DNA from: Nitrospira sp.
GTDB lineage: Bacteria; Nitrospirota; JACRHL01
NCBI GenBank assembly: GCA_026994095.1
Contig: JALWRU010000426.1
Location: 1-6,404, forward strand
Direction of reading: 5' to 3'
DNA: 6,404 nucleotides
How positions within the stretch are numbered: position 1 is the stretch's first letter; each line of letters begins with the position of its first letter. Positions 4,290 to 6,404 of this stretch are shown one piece after another. The notes beneath the pieces were generated by a model that was not told the DNA's origin, did not search any database, and saw nothing but the letters and a program-made list of their open reading frames with translations. Made by a program: the position numbers and the translations under genes.

Positions 4290-6161
4290 CTATGCGCCGG
4301 GGTTCTTGTACAGGCCCCGGTAGTCGATAGGGGCAGCGGCAAAGTCGATGCGGGCCTTGAACTCAATCCCATCGATGTTCCAGCCTTCACGCTGTTCGAT
4401 AAAGGCCCCAGGCTGCCCGGCGAGGTGCGCGGCCTCAATGGTATCAACCTGCTGCCAAGAGGCGGCCAGATACCAAGCGGTGGTGCTATCAGCGTCCAGG
4501 CGGCTATCAACCACCAGGGTCATACCCCGAATGAACTCAGAGTTGGGAGTGCTGTTGGACTTGCTCGGGTCTACCAAGCTGGCCAAGAGCTGCTCGGCGT
4601 CCGTTTCCAGCGCAGCCGGCACAATCAGGTAGCGCGGTACAAGGTTCAGGGTGGCTGCCCCGGCAATCCCCTTTTGCGTCCGCATGGCTGCCCGTGCGGC
4701 CCCCAACGTGGTAACGCTCAAAGCAGCCCCGGTGCCAGCAAGGTTCTTGTGGGTGGTGTGAAATAAGGCGTTGCCATCTGCCATGTTGGCATTGGTGGTC
4801 AGGATGGAATAGACGCCATCGGCCTCCTTCCGACTGGCGGAGGCACCAAATGCCCCCGGGATACGGGTCAGGGCATCCAGATCGTCGTTAATGATCGCCT
4901 GCCGGGTGATGCCAAACATTTTGCCGTAGGTCTTCAGCTGGTAGCTTTCCGCATCCTCGCCGAAGCTGCCATAGCGGTACTCACCGCCCTCGACTACTTC
5001 TTCCAGGCCGGGTGCCTCCGAGACTTGAACACGGGAAGCGGTCTTAAAATCTGGAATCTCGACGGATCGGGTCCAGATCAAATGGCTGGCGGGCTCTTCT
5101 TGGTAACCGACCATCACCGCTTTGTTGGCAGCGTTGGCGAGCAGGTTCGTAAAATCGCCGCTTGAGTGGCTAAATGCCCGGCTGACGATTTGTGTGGTGC
5201 CCAGCCCGGAAGTGGATACGCCCCGGTGCCGCAGCATGGTTTCTGCCATACCTACCAGACTCATGCGGTCCAGGTCGCGGGCCGCCGGGTGTGGTTCGGC
5301 CAAGTGGACCCCGCCACGGATCAGCAGTTGATCTACAGCCCCCTGGGCGAAGCTGCCATGGTCCTGGTCGCGAACAGTGATATCAATGCCCGGCGGGTTG
5401 GCCGGGGTGGACTGGCTGCCCAAGTGGGTCAGCAGGCTGTCCCGTGCCGCGTCGGCGGTGATGGTCGGGTCGGCCAGCGTTCGGATCAGCAAGTCGTTTA
5501 CGCCGTCGCGTTCGGTGAAAAAGCCAAACGCCTCCTGAATATCAGCGTTGCGGGTGGCCAGATCCTCGGCGGTGTAAGTTACCGGGGTGGGCTGGGTAGT
5601 GGTGGCTTTATTGGGCATGGGTTGTCCTTCTTGGGATCGACCAACGCCTACGGTGGCGTCGGCGGGGATTGGTACAAAGCTGATTTCCATAGGGGTCCAA
5701 CTGGTGACCCGGTATTCGTCTGGGCCATCGTCGTTTTGCTGGATCAGCACACGCTCGTGGATCTGGTAGCCGACAGACACGTTGCGGATGATGCCGTCGG
5801 CGATATCCTGGCGCAGCCCTTCCAGATCAGCCCGCTTTGACAGGCGGACCTCTGCCCGGCCTATACCGTTTTCAATCAACGCCTTTTCGACTACACCAAC
5901 TTGGCGGGCCGTGCTGTGATTCGCATGGTCCAACAGGACTGGCGCTCCGGCGTTCAGGCGGGTTAGATCAACCTCGTCGGGTTTGTGGCCAAGTACCTCA
6001 GACCAAGGGTCACCAAACAGGTCATCACCTCGGAGATATGGGGTCTCGCTGCTGAATGAAAGCTGGAGAATGCCGGTATCGGCGTCAAAGGCGGTCGCGA
6101 TGATTGTGGCGGCGCGGGTGAACAATGTTGGTTCGGTTTGAGTGCTCATGGGAATCAGCAT
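4290..6161 (-). CDS. Fused prohead protease/major capsid protein
   Basis: This 623-residue phage head protein carries the maturation protease and shell subunit in one chain. The ATG at 6161 follows GAGG (6169-6172) by 7 bases. The ATG at 6149 lacks a site. The protease (about residues 30-175) is of the HK97 prohead protease type (peptidase S78): H79 in VLLDHANH, S129 in RNVSVGY, and the block TSWTPMEISFVPIPADA (153-169). These are the expected catalytic histidine, serine and acidic partner regions. A linker of about 100 residues follows, then a Mu gpT-like capsid domain from about residue 285 to the end. That domain is recognisable by DRMSLVGMAETMLRHRG and the ending GWNIDGIEFKARIDFAAAPIDYRGLYKNPGA. 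The protease would cut itself free, and scaffold-like linker residues would be lost, during head assembly. The gene is intact and sits 9 bases after the upstream partial gene. No head-completion or tail gene follows. Confidence 0.93.
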   Translation of the reverse strand: MLIPMSTQTEPTLFTRAATIIATAFDADTGILQLSFSSETPYLRGDDLFGDPWSEVLGHKPDEVDLTRLNAGAPVLLDHANHSTARQVGVVEKALIENGIGRAEVRLSKRADLEGLRQDIADGIIRNVSVGYQIHERVLIQQNDDGPDEYRVTSWTPMEISFVPIPADATVGVGRSQEGQPMPNKATTTQPTPVTYTAEDLATRNADIQEAFGFFTERDGVNDLLIRTLADPTITADAARDSLLTHLGSQSTPANPPGIDITVRDQDHGSFAQGAVDQLLIRGGVHLAEPHPAARDLDRMSLVGMAETMLRHRGVSTSGLGTTQIVSRAFSHSSGDFTNLLANAANKAVMVGYQEEPASHLIWTRSVEIPDFKTASRVQVSEAPGLEEVVEGGEYRYGSFGEDAESYQLKTYGKMFGITRQAIINDDLDALTRIPGAFGASASRKEADGVYSILTTNANMADGNALFHTTHKNLAGTGAALSVTTLGAARAAMRTQKGIAGAATLNLVPRYLIVPAALETDAEQLLASLVDPSKSNSTPNSEFIRGMTLVVDSRLDADSTTAWYLAASWQQVDTIEAAHLAGQPGAFIEQREGWNIDGIEFKARIDFAAAPIDYRGLYKNPGA

Positions 6162-6170
6162 ATTCGGACC

Positions 6171-6404
6171 TCAACAAAGAGTTTTGGTCAAATTGCTTAG
6201 CTGGGAGCAAATTCGGTGAATGCCCTCGGCAGTGCGTGGCGGGTCAGCGTCAATCTTGAACGCCGCGAACAGGTGACCCTTTACGTCGCTGGTACCGGGC
6301 GGCGGGGTGTGCCGATCTCGCCACCGGGGCCAGTCGCCTTGGGAGAATCGGCGGACGGCAGCGGCAAGACGGCGGGACCGCTCCCAGGGGGTAACCTCCG
6401 CTCG
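6171..6404 (-). CDS. C-terminal end of an upstream head-operon gene
   Basis: An open frame enters from the right edge on the minus strand and gives 77 residues before a TGA at 6173-6171. It is the only minus-strand frame open through this stretch. Its stop codon overlaps the Shine-Dalgarno region of the capsid gene, with a 9-base gap to the next start, so the two are probably translated in sequence. The visible part is rich in tryptophan and arginine (TPWERSRRLAAAVRRFSQ, GDWPRWRD), ends ICSQLSNLTKTLC, and has no membrane segment. In related head operons the gene before the protease-capsid fusion is usually the portal or a small accessory protein. I cannot tell which from this tail. Confidence 0.6.
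   Translation of the reverse strand, partial: RAEVTPWERSRRLAAAVRRFSQGDWPRWRDRHTPPPGTSDVKGHLFAAFKIDADPPRTAEGIHRICSQLSNLTKTLC

Noticed and set aside
5166..5840. Long plus-strand open frame (224 residues) and a second one at 4242-4766, antisense to the capsid gene
   Set aside because: Both lie wholly or mostly inside the clearly coding protease-capsid gene and give low-complexity, glycine/valine-rich products. They are shadows of the codon bias.
6395..6403. CCTCCGCTC, shared with the 3' part of the tRNA gene (1229-1237), as a second att core
   Set aside because: Only 9 bases match, and it falls inside a coding frame of the head operon at the window edge. Chance is more likely.

Overview
The window looks like a join between bacterial chromosome and an integrated phage-like element, in a fairly GC-rich proteobacterium. 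The evidence is a tRNA gene with an encoded CCA end, E. coli-like -35/-10 promoters, Shine-Dalgarno sites, U-tract terminators and Mu/HK97-type head genes. A tRNA-Ala with anticodon CGC is missing from E. coli and common in other proteobacteria, so I do not assign a class.

Bases 1-1242 appear to be chromosomal. A membrane-anchored TPR protein (210-974, +) is followed by a tRNA-Ala(CGC) gene with its own promoter (1115-1242). I see no convincing gene in bases 1-209. The 3' end of a tRNA gene is a classic integration site, and everything after it looks accessory.

Bases 1243-3662 hold cargo and control DNA: a short hairpin and direct repeat next to the tRNA, a zinc-ribbon DUF4145 protein (1401-2075, +), an unrecognised 145-residue protein (2174-2611, -), and a HicB/HicA toxin-antitoxin pair (3040-3550, +) closed by a strong terminator. 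The 428-base gap between the two divergent units (2612-3039) is very dense. It holds a good minus-strand promoter with a duplicated CACCCCCCACC box, a leader with mutually exclusive pairings that can hide or expose the ribosome binding site, a perfect DnaA-box match, and three evenly spaced dyads in front of hicB.

Bases 3663-6404 are read on the minus strand. A partial gene enters from the right edge (6171-6404), then a fused prohead protease/major capsid protein (4290-6161), a 306-base gap with no convincing gene, and a small helix-turn-helix protein (3663-3983). The head genes run toward the tRNA and stop after the capsid gene. No tail, lysis or head-completion gene follows. This is compatible with a capsid-encoding satellite or a decayed prophage. 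No integrase, terminase or primase is visible, so the choice depends on sequence to the right.

The main novelty candidate is the folded leader at 2621-2804 upstream of the unknown gene. Next are the compact control or origin region at 2810-3009 and the possible satellite layout.
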